The notes beneath the pieces are model-generated. The model was given only the letters and a program-made list of their open reading frames with translations, had not been told where the DNA came from and did no database searches. A program made the translations under genes and the position numbers. This document shows positions 25,506-34,650 of a stretch of 64,000 nucleotides of DNA, one piece after another. The number at the start of each line of letters is the position of its first letter. Position 1 is the stretch's first letter. The stretch comes from Fibrella rubiginis. Lineage in GTDB: Bacteria > Bacteroidota > Bacteroidia > Cytophagales > Spirosomataceae. The stretch covers positions 310,001 to 374,000 of the forward strand of contig NZ_JAFMYV010000004.1 in assembly GCF_017353185.1 (NCBI RefSeq), read 5' to 3'.

Positions 25506-28500
25506 TTAAAATGTTATCGTGGCGTTGGCGTAGTAGTAGGCCCCATTGAAGCCGAACTGGCTGACGTTGCGGCTGTAGGGAATTTCGCCGTTGGAATAAG
25601 CGGCCGAGGTGGCAATGACTTTGTCGGGGTAGACGTCGAAGATGTTGTTGCCGCCGAGTGAGATCGACAGCGTTTTGATGGGATTGTAGATCAGCGTCAG
25701 GTCGATCAGGTTTTTGCCGCCGAAGGTTTGGCTTACGTGGGGCTTACCCGCGGGTTTTTCCCAGGCCGTTACCTCACCGAAGTACGACGAGCGCACGTTC
25801 AGGCCCACTTTGCCGTAGCTGTAACCCAGGGAAAGCAGGATTTTCTGGCGGGGCTGTGCCGTTTCGATCAGGCCAATGCTCACCGTGTCGATTAATAGAA
25901 TCGGCTTGGGCGTATCCAGTTGCAGGGCCGCAGGAGTGGCTTTAGTGCTCGTGATCTTGGTCTGGTTCAGCGTGAAAGCCAGGCTGGCGTTGAACCGGCT
26001 GCGGGGACTGAAATTGTGCTTATAGCTCGTTACGAAGTCGATGCCTTTGGTGGTCGTGTTGATTGCGTTGGTGAAAAACCGAATCTCACTCAGCCCCGTA
26101 AACCGCGTTTTCAGGGCCGCAATGTCCTTTATAATTAGCCGCTCACTCTCGATTATCCGGTCGGTGATGTCGATCTGGTAGGCGTCGAGGGTCACGATAA
26201 AATCATTGCCAGCTTTGGCAGTCAGGCCCAGGTTGTAGTTCCACGACGTTTCGGCCTTGGGGTTGTCAATGCCAATTTGTGCCAGGCGAGTGTCGGTGCT
26301 GGGCAGTTGTTTGGTTTGCACAATAGCCCCCGACTGCACCGTAGAGGTGGTTTGGCTGTTGAACGTCTGCTGCAGCGACGGTGCCCGGAAGCCCTTGTTA
26401 ATCGACCCGCGGAGCGACACGCTTTCGCTTAGTTTGACCCGCGCCGCCAGCTTGCCCGACACGTTTGAGCCAAAGTCGCTATAGTTTTCGTAACGCAGGG
26501 CAGCGGCTACGAGCAGGCGGTCGCTGAGGTCGCTTTCCACGTCGGCATACAGGCCCAGGTTGCTGCGGGTGGTGTTGGTCTGGTCTTCGGGCGCAATGCC
26601 GGGGCGGCCACTCGAACCAGGCGCTTTACCCTTCGTTTTCGCCAGCGGTCCCACGCTATACGACTCGGCACTACCCTGCGCCAGTTCAAACTGATCCACG
26701 CGATATTGTCCACCCAGGGCCAGGTTCAACGATTTTGTACCGAAAAGACCCGTGTAGTTCTTCGACAGGTTAGCTTCCGTGGTACTCTGCCCAAACGCCG
26801 ACCGGCCCACGTAGAAATTAGTGGGCGAGGCGGCCCCCAACGATGGATTGGTGGTGTTATTGGCCCACATGTCGAGGTAGTTGTAGCCGTAGCCGGTGCT
26901 GAAATCGAGGTTCCAGCCCGCGCCTACTTTCCGGTTCAGACCCACCACGGTCGAGTAGTCGACGCTGGTGCCGGGCAGTTGGGGTACATACCCATCCGGA
27001 TAAATTTCGGGCGTCGAGTTGGCGTTGCTGGGCGTAGCATTACGGAAAAACCCGTAGGCCAGAATGTCTTTCCGCGAATAGCCGCCGAAACTGTAGATCG
27101 ACCAGCCCCGGCTCAGCGGCATGCCCAGGTTATAAAATCCCTGCAACGCTTTGGTCTGGTTGCTGCCATACACGCCCACCGTAAACGGCGACCCCACCGG
27201 CCACACACCCCGCAGCCGCCGGATGCTGTCTTCTTTGGCTTTCGTAGCATTGTAGATGTTACCCAGATACGGGTCCGACCGGTTAGTGCCACCCGTATAC
27301 TGATAATGCATGGTCAGGTTCAGGTAGCTGTTGGGTTTGCCCAGCCGAAAACCGTAATTAACCGCCGCCAGGTAGCCCGCGCCGTCGCCTTTGCTGGTCT
27401 GGCCGTACTGCGTTTTCAGGGTACCCACACCGACACTCTTGTTCAGCACCAGGTTTACAATACCCGCAATGGCGTCGGAGCCGTACTGGGCAGCAGCACC
27501 GTCGCGCAGGATTTCCATGCGGTCCAGCGCCAGCGAAGGAATGGAGTTCAGGTCGGTGACAACCGTGCCAAGGCCTACCGTCTGATTCAGGTTCAGGGCC
27601 GAAAACTGGTGGCGGCGTTTTCCGTCCACCAACACCAGCACTTGGTCTGGCGAAAGGCCGCGGAGGGTGGCGGGGTCGGCGTAGTTGGCCACGCCATTGA
27701 CGCCCGTCTTGGCCGAGTTGAACGAAGGCGAATTATACTGCACCATCTGCCCCAGGTCTACCTGCCCCGTAGCCTGCAACTCCTTGCTGCTCACCACATC
27801 GACGGGCACAGGACGTTCTACATCCGTCCGCGGACGACCCCGTGAGCCAATCACCGTCACTTCCTGCAACAGGTCCGACGATTCGACCATGCGGATCTGC
27901 AAGTCGAGTTGATCACCCAGCGTTACCTGCTGATTGGCGTAGCCGATGAACGAGAAAATGAGCACGTCGCCGGGGTTAGCGGCGATTCTGAACTTGCCTT
28001 CGCCATCGGTCGTAGCCCCGCGGTTGGTACCTTTAACGGCCACGTTCACGCCCGGCAGGCCTTCATTGCCGGTAGCCGTCACCACGCGGCCGGTATAGGA
28101 TTGTTCCAATGGGGCGGCGTTGGCTTCGTTTTTTGGCTCCCCTGCCGAGGTAGCCGGGTGAACGCTTAGCAGAATCTGCCCCGCCACCACCGAATAGTCA
28201 ATAGCCAGGGGCGTCAGCAGCCGGTCGAGCACTACCGACAGCCGTTCGTGACGCGCCGTCAACGACACCCGGCGACTTACCTGAATGGCCGTGGGGCTGT
28301 GAATAAACCGCACCTCGGTCTGGTTTTCCAGTCCGGCCAACACATCGCGCAGCTGAACGTTTTCGAGCGTTAGGGTTACGGGTTTGTTCAGCACGTCCTG
28401 ACTTAAACCGGGCCGTGCCGTAGCAACGGTGATGGCCAGCAATGCCAGCACAAACGGCGCAACGCTCCGCTTCAGGGTGCTTTGCAGCCACAAACGGAAG

Positions 28501-28532
28501 GGTAAAAAATGATTCATGGTCTTGTTAGTCAA
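25506..28532 (-). CDS. TonB-dependent receptor with STN and carboxypeptidase-regulatory domains
   Basis: An outer membrane active transporter of 1008 aa. Domains in order: signal region (about 1-45); STN signalling domain (52-125) that contacts FecR; carboxypeptidase-regulatory-like domain (GRVVTATGNEGLPGVNVAVK, about 147-230); plug (VLVLVDGKRRHQFSALNLN, ILRDGAAAQYGSDAIAGIVN); and a 22-strand barrel ending in phenylalanine (YYANATITF). The STN domain and the anti-sigma gene just upstream imply surface signalling. Unlike SusC it has no SusD neighbour, so a siderophore, vitamin or small molecule is likely cargo. Confidence 0.93.
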   Translation of the reverse strand: MTNKTMNHFLPFRLWLQSTLKRSVAPFVLALLAITVATARPGLSQDVLNKPVTLTLENVQLRDVLAGLENQTEVRFIHSPTAIQVSRRVSLTARHERLSVVLDRLLTPLAIDYSVVAGQILLSVHPATSAGEPKNEANAAPLEQSYTGRVVTATGNEGLPGVNVAVKGTNRGATTDGEGKFRIAANPGDVLIFSFIGYANQQVTLGDQLDLQIRMVESSDLLQEVTVIGSRGRPRTDVERPVPVDVVSSKELQATGQVDLGQMVQYNSPSFNSAKTGVNGVANYADPATLRGLSPDQVLVLVDGKRRHQFSALNLNQTVGLGTVVTDLNSIPSLALDRMEILRDGAAAQYGSDAIAGIVNLVLNKSVGVGTLKTQYGQTSKGDGAGYLAAVNYGFRLGKPNSYLNLTMHYQYTGGTNRSDPYLGNIYNATKAKEDSIRRLRGVWPVGSPFTVGVYGSNQTKALQGFYNLGMPLSRGWSIYSFGGYSRKDILAYGFFRNATPSNANSTPEIYPDGYVPQLPGTSVDYSTVVGLNRKVGAGWNLDFSTGYGYNYLDMWANNTTNPSLGAASPTNFYVGRSAFGQSTTEANLSKNYTGLFGTKSLNLALGGQYRVDQFELAQGSAESYSVGPLAKTKGKAPGSSGRPGIAPEDQTNTTRSNLGLYADVESDLSDRLLVAAALRYENYSDFGSNVSGKLAARVKLSESVSLRGSINKGFRAPSLQQTFNSQTTSTVQSGAIVQTKQLPSTDTRLAQIGIDNPKAETSWNYNLGLTAKAGNDFIVTLDAYQIDITDRIIESERLIIKDIAALKTRFTGLSEIRFFTNAINTTTKGIDFVTSYKHNFSPRSRFNASLAFTLNQTKITSTKATPAALQLDTPKPILLIDTVSIGLIETAQPRQKILLSLGYSYGKVGLNVRSSYFGEVTAWEKPAGKPHVSQTFGGKNLIDLTLIYNPIKTLSISLGGNNIFDVYPDKVIATSAAYSNGEIPYSRNVSQFGFNGAYYYANATITF

Positions 28533-28547
28533 CAGGTTAGTAAAGGA

Positions 28548-29630
28548 TTAAAGGTTACAACCGCGTCCGCTGATGAGGATGCGGGTGCCGCGAACGGCGT
28601 AATCGGCACCCACGGCGCGGCAGATGAGATCGAGTTGGGTATAGAGGGGCAGGTTGCTGATGTTGCCCGAAAAGGTGCAGGCCGATAGTCCCCCATTGGC
28701 CAGATCCATGTCGATGCCGTAGATGTTACTCAGCCGGTCGAGCACGGTAGACAAGGGCACCTCATCAAAGGACAACGCAACAACCGGGGCGGGGGCGTCG
28801 GGCACATCGGGTCGGATGGGTTCAGGTTTGGCCACGAGGCCCGTTTGCCAGAGATCATCGCCAAAAACGGTCACTTTCTGGTTGGGCGTCAGCACTACAC
28901 CAGGGCTGGCCTGCTTGGCCGTGGGGGCGTTGGCAGCTGGCTTTCGGGCAAATACAGAGACTTTACCCGTAATCACGTCAACGTCCACACGGTCAGCGTC
29001 GGGGGTGGTTTTCATCCAGAAACTCGTGCCCAGCACCTGCGTCACCACCCGGTCGGTCGATACCCGGAAGGGTCGTTGCGGGTCTTTCGACACGCTAAAA
29101 AAAGCACTGCCCGTCAGGTACACGTCGCGGTGGTCAGCGGCAAAGCGGGCGGGATAGCGCACGGCACTGTTGGGCGTCAGCACCACCGAACTGCCGTCGG
29201 AAAGGATTAGCCGGAGGGCATGGCTGGTTGTGTTATTTCGTTCAACCAAGCCTGCCGATACGGTTGCCAGCTCGCCCCTGAACTGTCCCGGCGGCACCAC
29301 AGGCGTGTGGATTGCCCGCCAGCCAAGCCAGCCACCTACGAGCAACGCTGCCGCTGCCGCTGCAACGGTCCAGGACCTGCGCCAGAACGGCGTTCGGCTA
29401 CCGGTGTTCAGTGGCCGAACGGGCGTTTCGACCAGGGCGTCTGTTGTCGTTTTGGCCTCAATAGTAGCCCACATCCGGGCTTTGATCCGGGATTGTTCAT
29501 CGGCCGAGAATTGGTAAGCAACCGATTCATTGAGTGAATCATACCATCGGTCAATCAGGCGGAGTTCCTCGTCGGAAGCCTGCCCATCGAGGTAGCGGCG
29601 TAACAGTTGTTTGACTTGTGACTGCGTCAT
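28548..29630 (-). CDS. FecR family anti-sigma factor
   Basis: Membrane-spanning regulator between sigma factor and receptor. An N-terminal cytoplasmic helical region (residues 1-80; LLRRYLDGQASDEELRLIDRW) precedes a membrane helix (WTVAAAAAALLVGGWLGWRA, about 90), the FecR domain (LILSDGSSVVLTPNSAVRYP, YLTGSAFFSVSKDPQRPFRV) and a C-terminal STN-like domain DUF4974 (FDEVPLSTVLDRLSNIYGID). The ATG at 29630 gives 360 aa; an in-frame ATG ten codons upstream is less likely. The receptor follows 15 bases on. Confidence 0.93.
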   Translation of the reverse strand: MTQSQVKQLLRRYLDGQASDEELRLIDRWYDSLNESVAYQFSADEQSRIKARMWATIEAKTTTDALVETPVRPLNTGSRTPFWRRSWTVAAAAAALLVGGWLGWRAIHTPVVPPGQFRGELATVSAGLVERNNTTSHALRLILSDGSSVVLTPNSAVRYPARFAADHRDVYLTGSAFFSVSKDPQRPFRVSTDRVVTQVLGTSFWMKTTPDADRVDVDVITGKVSVFARKPAANAPTAKQASPGVVLTPNQKVTVFGDDLWQTGLVAKPEPIRPDVPDAPAPVVALSFDEVPLSTVLDRLSNIYGIDMDLANGGLSACTFSGNISNLPLYTQLDLICRAVGADYAVRGTRILISGRGCNL

Positions 29631-29793
29631 TATACAGACCGAATAGCAGGTAAGAGCCATTCATAACCAAGTCGTTTTTGGCGGCAGTTAACCCTAAATA
29701 AAAAAGAATATTCGTTGAATAGTTATACAAATGAGCAAGAATATAGAGTTTTTACTTAGAAAAGGATAAGGGGGGATAGTTAGCTACGGTTTT

Positions 29794-29998
29794 GCTTCGC
29801 GCTGTGGTGGCTTCGCGCTCTAGGCTACGCGCCGCGGGCCCTTCGACTAGGCGTCCCCGACAGGCTCAGGGTGACAGGACACTAGAATAATTTCACTGAG
29901 TTGACTCAACGTTGGTGTCACCCTGAGCCTGTCGGGGACGCCTAGTCGAAGGGCCCGCGGCGCGTAGCCTAGAGCGCGAAGCCACCACAGCGCGAAGC
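29794..29998. repeat. Perfect 83-bp-arm inverted repeat after the ECF sigma gene
   Basis: Arms 29794-29876 and 29916-29998 are perfectly complementary, the longest in the window. Compared with 19367-19524, a 14-base insertion (TAGGCGTCCCCGAC) interrupts the CCCTTCGAC/AGGCTCAGGG core, and it is present in both arms. The repeat begins 18 bases beyond the sigma factor stop and separates it from the FecR gene. Confidence 0.96.
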
Positions 29999-30016
29999 TG
30001 ATACTAAACCCAATCT

Positions 30017-30616
30017 CTACCACTCCCATAGCACCGCCAGCACGACACCATAGGTGCGGAGGTAATTGCGCATGGCCCGGAGCGCATTACCCAGATGATA
30101 CTCCACTACCTTCTCCGACACGTTGAGGCGGGCGGCAATTTCCGGGATGGTGAGGTGCTCGAACCGGCTGAGGCGGAAAACCTGCTGCGTTTTGTCGGGG
30201 AGCGTTTGCAGACCCTGTTCAATAGAGCGAGTCAGGTCCTGAAGGGCCAGCGCATCTTCGGGTTGGGTGGCGGGGTCAGCCATAGACAGGTAGTAGTCTA
30301 CAAATCGCTCGTGCACCTGCTGCGTCCTGATGTGGTCAATAACGGCGAATTTCAGGGCCGAAAATAAATAGCGGTTTACCTGCGTAATGGCCAGCGTGTC
30401 GCGGCGTTGCCAGAGGCTAATAAACAGGTCCTGCACCAGTTCTTCTGCCAGTTCAGGCGAGGCCAGTTTGCGGGCAGCCACCTGAAATAAGTCGGCCCAA
30501 TACCGGTCATAGAGCTGGGCAAACGCCTGCCGGTCACCGTGTTGCAATGCCGCTACCAATTGTTCATCTGTCTGGACAGATACACTCGTTGGTGCGTTGG
30601 GCTTGTTGGCAGGCAT
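30017..30616 (-). CDS. RNA polymerase ECF sigma-70 factor
   Basis: 199 aa with region 2 (AFAQLYDRYWADLFQVAARK, VQDLFISLWQRRDTL) and region 4 (LPDKTQQVFRLSRFEHLTIP, EIAARLNVSEKVVEYHLGNA) separated by a variable linker, as in Bacteroidota FecI-like sigma factors. It is followed on the same strand by FecR and the STN receptor, so it is expected to be released when the receptor is loaded. A TAATTTTG sequence just before the start (30621-30628, minus strand) could be a -7 box, which would make the message nearly leaderless. Confidence 0.94.
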   Translation of the reverse strand: MPANKPNAPTSVSVQTDEQLVAALQHGDRQAFAQLYDRYWADLFQVAARKLASPELAEELVQDLFISLWQRRDTLAITQVNRYLFSALKFAVIDHIRTQQVHERFVDYYLSMADPATQPEDALALQDLTRSIEQGLQTLPDKTQQVFRLSRFEHLTIPEIAARLNVSEKVVEYHLGNALRAMRNYLRTYGVVLAVLWEW

Positions 30617-30721
30617 AGATCAAAATTACGACGAAATAGGCCTACTTTTTATCCAAAAAAGCCAACACCATCCGAACTGCGAATTGGAGTGCAGGCCGAG
30701 TGCCCGGCCTGCACTCCATGG

Positions 30722-31456
30722 CTAAAACTGACCCTGTAACTCCGGGTACGATTGCGGGGCCAATACGCCGGGTACGTTGCTGTCTTCGGTGCGCGAGGTG
30801 ATCAACTTGCTGATCGTGTGGCTCTGCATCTGTTTTGCCGGATACGGCTCATGCAGCAGTTGCAGCGCCTCTTTTTCGGTCAGGTTTTCGTGCAGCCAGG
30901 CCCGTTCCTGATCGCGGGTAAGCACGCAGGGTTGCCGTTTTTTGGTATTGTGAATAGCGGCCAGTAGCGGATTGGCGTCGGTTGTCAGCAGCGAAAAGGT
31001 GGTTAGCACCTCGCCGGTTTCGGGGTCGGCCCAGTCATCCCAAATCCCGGCGATACTGGCAATCGGCTGATCGGTAGTGTTGATGTAGAACGGATATTTT
31101 TGTTTGCGCCCATCGGTATGCCATTCGAAGAAGCCTGTAACCGGAATGAGGCAGCGTTGGCCCCGCCCTGCCGCCTGCCGGTACGACGGCTTTTCGTAGA
31201 TCGTTTCTGAGCGGGCATTGATGGTCTGTGCCCGTAGTTTGTCAGCATCGGTTTTCGATTTTACCCAGTGCGGAATCAGCCCCCAGCGAATGCCCTGAAA
31301 CCCGTCGGGCTGTTGGCGCGTGATAATCGGGTAGCGCGGAAACGCATAGGCGTTAACGTGGTATTGCGGCCCGGTATGCAGATCGGGCGGCATGGTGGCG
31401 CTGAACCTTGTTTCCAGTTCAGGAGCACTTACGGCGAGGGATGTATGGTAACACAT
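30722..31456 (-). CDS. SOS response-associated peptidase family protein (YedK/HMCES type)
   Basis: HMCES/YedK proteins form a covalent thiazolidine crosslink with abasic sites in single-stranded DNA through the amino-terminal cysteine. With the start at 31456 the protein begins MCYHTS, so Cys2 becomes the catalytic residue after Met removal; the longer frame starting at 31543 would bury it and translates the adjacent repeat. Also visible are TINARSETI (catalytic Asn), PVTGFFEWH (Glu) and QSHTISKLI near the end. 244 aa. The residue after Cys2 differs from the common MCGR. Confidence 0.92.
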   Translation of the reverse strand: MCYHTSLAVSAPELETRFSATMPPDLHTGPQYHVNAYAFPRYPIITRQQPDGFQGIRWGLIPHWVKSKTDADKLRAQTINARSETIYEKPSYRQAAGRGQRCLIPVTGFFEWHTDGRKQKYPFYINTTDQPIASIAGIWDDWADPETGEVLTTFSLLTTDANPLLAAIHNTKKRQPCVLTRDQERAWLHENLTEKEALQLLHEPYPAKQMQSHTISKLITSRTEDSNVPGVLAPQSYPELQGQF

Positions 31457-31472
31457 ATCGGAGCAGTAGACA

Positions 31473-31580
31473 ATGGAGAATGTACAATGAACAATGTACA
31501 ATGAACAATGGCTGCGCGCACTACACTCAATACGCGCAGCCATTGTTCATTGTACATTCTCCATTGTACATTCTTCATTG
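31473..31580. repeat. Heptad-built inverted repeat between divergent genes
   Basis: Six 7-base units on the left (31473-31520) and six on the right (31533-31580), for example AATGTAC and AATGAAC, capped by GGCTGCGCG at the loop. The arms agree unit by unit except for differences in two outer units. It is a relative of 2070 and 41500 but sits between divergent start codons (YedK-like minus, hslU plus), so termination is not its obvious role. Confidence 0.92.
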
Positions 31581-31623
31581 TTCACTCCCCACTAGCACCA
31601 TTTCGGTATTCTACTGTTACTTT

Positions 31624-31652
31624 GATATGGGAACGCAACCCCTTCCCATATC
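31624..31652 (+). promoter_or_regulatory. Operator-like 10-bp inverted repeat before hslU
   Basis: GATATGGGAA, nine bases, TTCCCATATC: a perfect inverted repeat whose 3' end is 10 bases before the hslU ATG. The nine-base spacer recalls the geometry of heat-shock CIRCE operators, although the sequence differs. It could bind a repressor or fold in the leader. TTACTTTG just upstream (overlapping its first base) resembles a -7 box with one mismatch. Confidence 0.55.
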
Positions 31653-31662
31653 TTTATAAAGT

Positions 31663-33090
31663 ATGCCTTCAACCGTTCGCGACCTAACCCCCCGGCAAAT
31701 TGTTGCCGAACTAGATCAATATATCATCGGCCAGCATGAGGCCAAACGCAATGTGGCTATTGCCCTGCGCAACCGCTGGCGGCGTATGAATGCCCCCGCC
31801 GACATGCAGCGTGAGATTACGCCTAATAACATCCTGATGATTGGGGCCACGGGCGTGGGTAAGACCGAAATTGCCCGTCGCCTCGCCAAGCTCGCCGACG
31901 CCCCGTTTGTGAAAGTAGAGGCGTCGAAATTTACCGAAGTAGGCTACGTAGGGCGCGATGTAGAGAGTATGGTGCGTGACCTGGTCGAGCAGGCCGTGAA
32001 TATGGTACGGGCGGCCAAAAAAGAGGCCGTGCAGATCCGGGCGCAGCAGATCGTGGAAGACATGATCCTCGACATGCTGATTCCGTCGGTGAAAAGCCCC
32101 GGTGTCACCGGCGGCAATCACCTGGGGCTCGAACACCAGGACCAGCAACTTAGCAACGGTGATGCTGACGCGATCACCGACTCAGACGCGGAACTCAACG
32201 AGCGTACCCGCGAACGGTTTCGGAAGAAAATTCAGTCGGGCGAACTCGACGACCGCAAGGTAGATATCGACGTACACCAGAACTCGGCTCCCAGCATTGG
32301 GGTCATGGGCGGCTCTATTGACGAGTTGTCGATGATGAATATCCAGGAAATGATTGGCGGCATGATGCCCAAAAAGGGTAAAAAGCGCAAGGTGACCATT
32401 GCCGAAGCCCGCAAGATTTTGCTGGAAGAAGAAGCCGCCAAGCTCATCGACATGGACGAGGTAAAGGAAGAAGCCATCAGGAAAGCGCAGGACTCGGGCA
32501 TTATTTTCATCGATGAAATCGACAAGATCGCCACCAACCGGTCGGGCGGCGGGGGTGGTCCCGACGTAAGCCGCGAGGGGGTTCAACGCGATTTGCTGCC
32601 CATCGTGGAAGGCTCATCGGTCAATACCAAATACGGCGTCATCCAGACCGACCATATCCTGTTTGTGGCGGCGGGGGCGTTCCACGTCTCGAAACCCAGC
32701 GACCTGATTCCCGAATTGCAGGGCCGTTTCCCCATCCGGGTGGAGCTACAGAGTTTGTCGGAGGAGAATTTCTATCAGATCCTGAAAGAACCCCGAAATG
32801 CCCTCACCAAGCAATACGAGGCCATGCTGATGGCCGAAGGCGTCACGCTCACTTTCGACGACGACGCCCTGCGCGAACTGGCCAAAATTGCGTTTGAGGT
32901 AAACGCCGAAGTAGAAAACATTGGCGCGCGACGCCTGCAAACGGTACTAAGCCAATTGCTCAACGAGTTCATGTTCGACATCCCCGACACCATTCTCAGC
33001 GGTTCAACCGTCAGCGTGACGCGGGCATTGGTCCAGGAACGCCTCAACGGCATGGTGAAGAACCGGGATTTGAGCCAGTATATTTTGTAG
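31663..33090 (+). CDS. hslU: ATP-dependent protease ATPase subunit HslU
   Basis: The AAA+ unfoldase of the HslUV protease. It shows LTPRQIVAELDQYIIGQHEA at the N-terminus, Walker A GATGVGKTEIARRL (residues about 63-76), the HslU sequence EASKFTEVGYVGRDVE, the inserted I-domain (about 110-240), Walker B GIIFIDEIDKIA near 283, and QGRFPIRVEL and sensor-2 region IGARRLQTV. 475 aa, complete. No hslV protease gene is adjacent, so the partner must lie elsewhere. Confidence 0.96.
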   Translation: MPSTVRDLTPRQIVAELDQYIIGQHEAKRNVAIALRNRWRRMNAPADMQREITPNNILMIGATGVGKTEIARRLAKLADAPFVKVEASKFTEVGYVGRDVESMVRDLVEQAVNMVRAAKKEAVQIRAQQIVEDMILDMLIPSVKSPGVTGGNHLGLEHQDQQLSNGDADAITDSDAELNERTRERFRKKIQSGELDDRKVDIDVHQNSAPSIGVMGGSIDELSMMNIQEMIGGMMPKKGKKRKVTIAEARKILLEEEAAKLIDMDEVKEEAIRKAQDSGIIFIDEIDKIATNRSGGGGGPDVSREGVQRDLLPIVEGSSVNTKYGVIQTDHILFVAAGAFHVSKPSDLIPELQGRFPIRVELQSLSEENFYQILKEPRNALTKQYEAMLMAEGVTLTFDDDALRELAKIAFEVNAEVENIGARRLQTVLSQLLNEFMFDIPDTILSGSTVSVTRALVQERLNGMVKNRDLSQYIL

Positions 33091-33449
33091 AGTAAGTCGA
33101 TACTTGATGTATATCGCACATGGAAAAGAATCGGATAGACCAAATGTGGCGGTATGCTCAGCTGGCTAGGTACAGCAGCCAATCAAACACAGTATCCCAA
33201 AGATGAGGCTTAGGCTACGGCCAGCCCCACTAGGCACGGTCACGCAAACTAGTCGACGAGGTAGCTGCAGAGGGTAGGTAACTGTCCCTGCATGACTGGT
33301 AAGCGATGGTCATATCTGAGCAGAAGTACGGTATGTTGTACAGACGTGCAACCTAGTCGTTACCAACTACATAGCCTAATATACCTGCTTCGTTAAAATC
33401 TATTCAATCAGTTTCCGCTAACAATCGACGTATATACCTGTTCGATGAA
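33091..33449. other. Intergenic stretch with no recognised feature
   Basis: About 360 bases between hslU and a glycosyltransferase gene. No ORF, tRNA or large inverted repeat was found. Composition is nearer 50% GC than the genes. It may carry the promoter for the glycosyltransferase. Confidence 0.5.
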
Positions 33450-33485
33450 CAACACCGGGCCGACTACCCAACCGGCCCGGTGTTG
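33450..33485 (+). promoter_or_regulatory. GC-rich hairpin in the leader of the glycosyltransferase gene
   Basis: CAACACCGGGCCG pairs perfectly with CGGCCCGGTGTTG over a 10-base loop. It ends seven bases before the ATG at 33493 and has no T-run, so if transcribed it would fold over the translation start region. Confidence 0.6.
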
Positions 33486-33492
33486 AATACCC

Positions 33493-34650
33493 ATGCTGGC
33501 AGAACGACGACAGGTTGCCGACGAAGGCAGTACCACCCCTCATCTTTTCGATTCCCCCGCCCCCGCTCCTTCTCTGCGCCTAACGGTCATTGTGCCCGTG
33601 CGCAACGAGGAGGCCATTATTGCTCAAACGCTCGACGCCCTACGCAACCAACGCACCCTTGCCGGCCAACCCCTAGACCCTACGCTCTATGAGGTGCTGG
33701 TGCTCACAAACAACTGCACCGACAGTTCCTATGCCCGCGTTCGGCAATACCAGCGTGAATACCCCGGTTTTGCTCTGCGCGTGGCCAATATCAAGCTCGA
33801 AACCGACCGGGCGCATATCGGCACGGTACGACGGCTGCTCATGGACGAGGCCTGCCGACGGCTTCTGCTGGCGGGTCATCCCCGCGGCATCATTGCTTCA
33901 ACCGACGGCGACACGCTGGTAGATGCCTACTGGGTGAGCCAGACCATTGCCGAAATAGACGCCGGGACGGATGCCGTGGGCGGGCGAATTCTTACCCATC
34001 CAGAACGCAGCCCGGCTCGTCTGCCTCATCTCCGCGACGCTACCTATCGCCATTTGCTGGCCCAGGCCGAAGCCCGAATCGACCCCTGCCCTTATGACCC
34101 CTGGCCGCGTCATTTTCAGCATTTTGGGGCCAGTCTGGCCGTTACCTGTCAGGCCTATATCCGGGCGGGACGGCTGCCGGTGGTGCGCTATCTGGAAGAC
34201 GACGCCTTTGTGAAAGCCCTTTGCCGCATCGATGCCAAAGTGCGCCGTAGCCCGGCCGTACGGGTATATACGTCGGCGCGGTTGCAGGGCCGGGTGGAAG
34301 TGGGCTTGTCGTGGCAGCTACAACAGTGGACTTGCCAGAGCAACTCAGGTCTATGTCAGCAGGTCGAGAACCCGGTTATTTCCCTGAGCCGCTTTCGGCT
34401 GCGGCACCAGCTACGCCAGGCCTGGTCCTGGCGTTACGACGCTACCTGCACCGCGCAGCTACGCCCCGCCGCCGCTCAACTAGGTGTATCGACAGGGTGG
34501 TTGTTGGCGCAAATGGCCACCAGCACCTATTTCGGTCAGTTTTGGGAGATCGCCGAGCGGCAGTTTACGTTGCATAATGAGCAAAACCCGACATCCTGCG
34601 TGTCGATCACTGAGGCGATTGTTACGCTGCGGGCGGTGGTGGGGCGGTAA
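33493..34650 (+). CDS. Family 2 glycosyltransferase
   Basis: GT-A fold enzyme, 385 aa, no membrane helices. LRLTVIVPVRNEEAIIAQTL near residue 30 is the nucleotide-sugar strand, and IIASTDGDTLVD near 135 holds the DxD-like metal motif; RYLEDDAFVKAL follows as the acceptor-side acidic motif. Its 3' end overlaps the convergent methyltransferase by 29 bases. The same set (GT2, PIG-L deacetylase, SAM methyltransferase, acyl-CoA dehydrogenase) recurs in many bacteria as far as I recall, suggesting a shared glycoconjugate pathway whose product I cannot name. Confidence 0.88.
   Translation: MLAERRQVADEGSTTPHLFDSPAPAPSLRLTVIVPVRNEEAIIAQTLDALRNQRTLAGQPLDPTLYEVLVLTNNCTDSSYARVRQYQREYPGFALRVANIKLETDRAHIGTVRRLLMDEACRRLLLAGHPRGIIASTDGDTLVDAYWVSQTIAEIDAGTDAVGGRILTHPERSPARLPHLRDATYRHLLAQAEARIDPCPYDPWPRHFQHFGASLAVTCQAYIRAGRLPVVRYLEDDAFVKALCRIDAKVRRSPAVRVYTSARLQGRVEVGLSWQLQQWTCQSNSGLCQQVENPVISLSRFRLRHQLRQAWSWRYDATCTAQLRPAAAQLGVSTGWLLAQMATSTYFGQFWEIAERQFTLHNEQNPTSCVSITEAIVTLRAVVGR

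Noticed and set aside
26706..27845. Long plus-strand open frame (379 codons) opposite the TonB receptor
   Set aside because: It is an antisense shadow of a GC-rich gene; composition is unusual (H, R, Q, V rich) and no motif is seen, while the minus strand encodes a clear receptor.
31457..31543. N-terminal extension of the YedK-like protein
   Set aside because: It would place the essential Cys2 internally and is repeat-derived.
34622..34650. Frameshift or misassembly where two convergent genes overlap
   Set aside because: Both proteins have natural-looking C-termini; a 29-base tail-to-tail overlap is acceptable.
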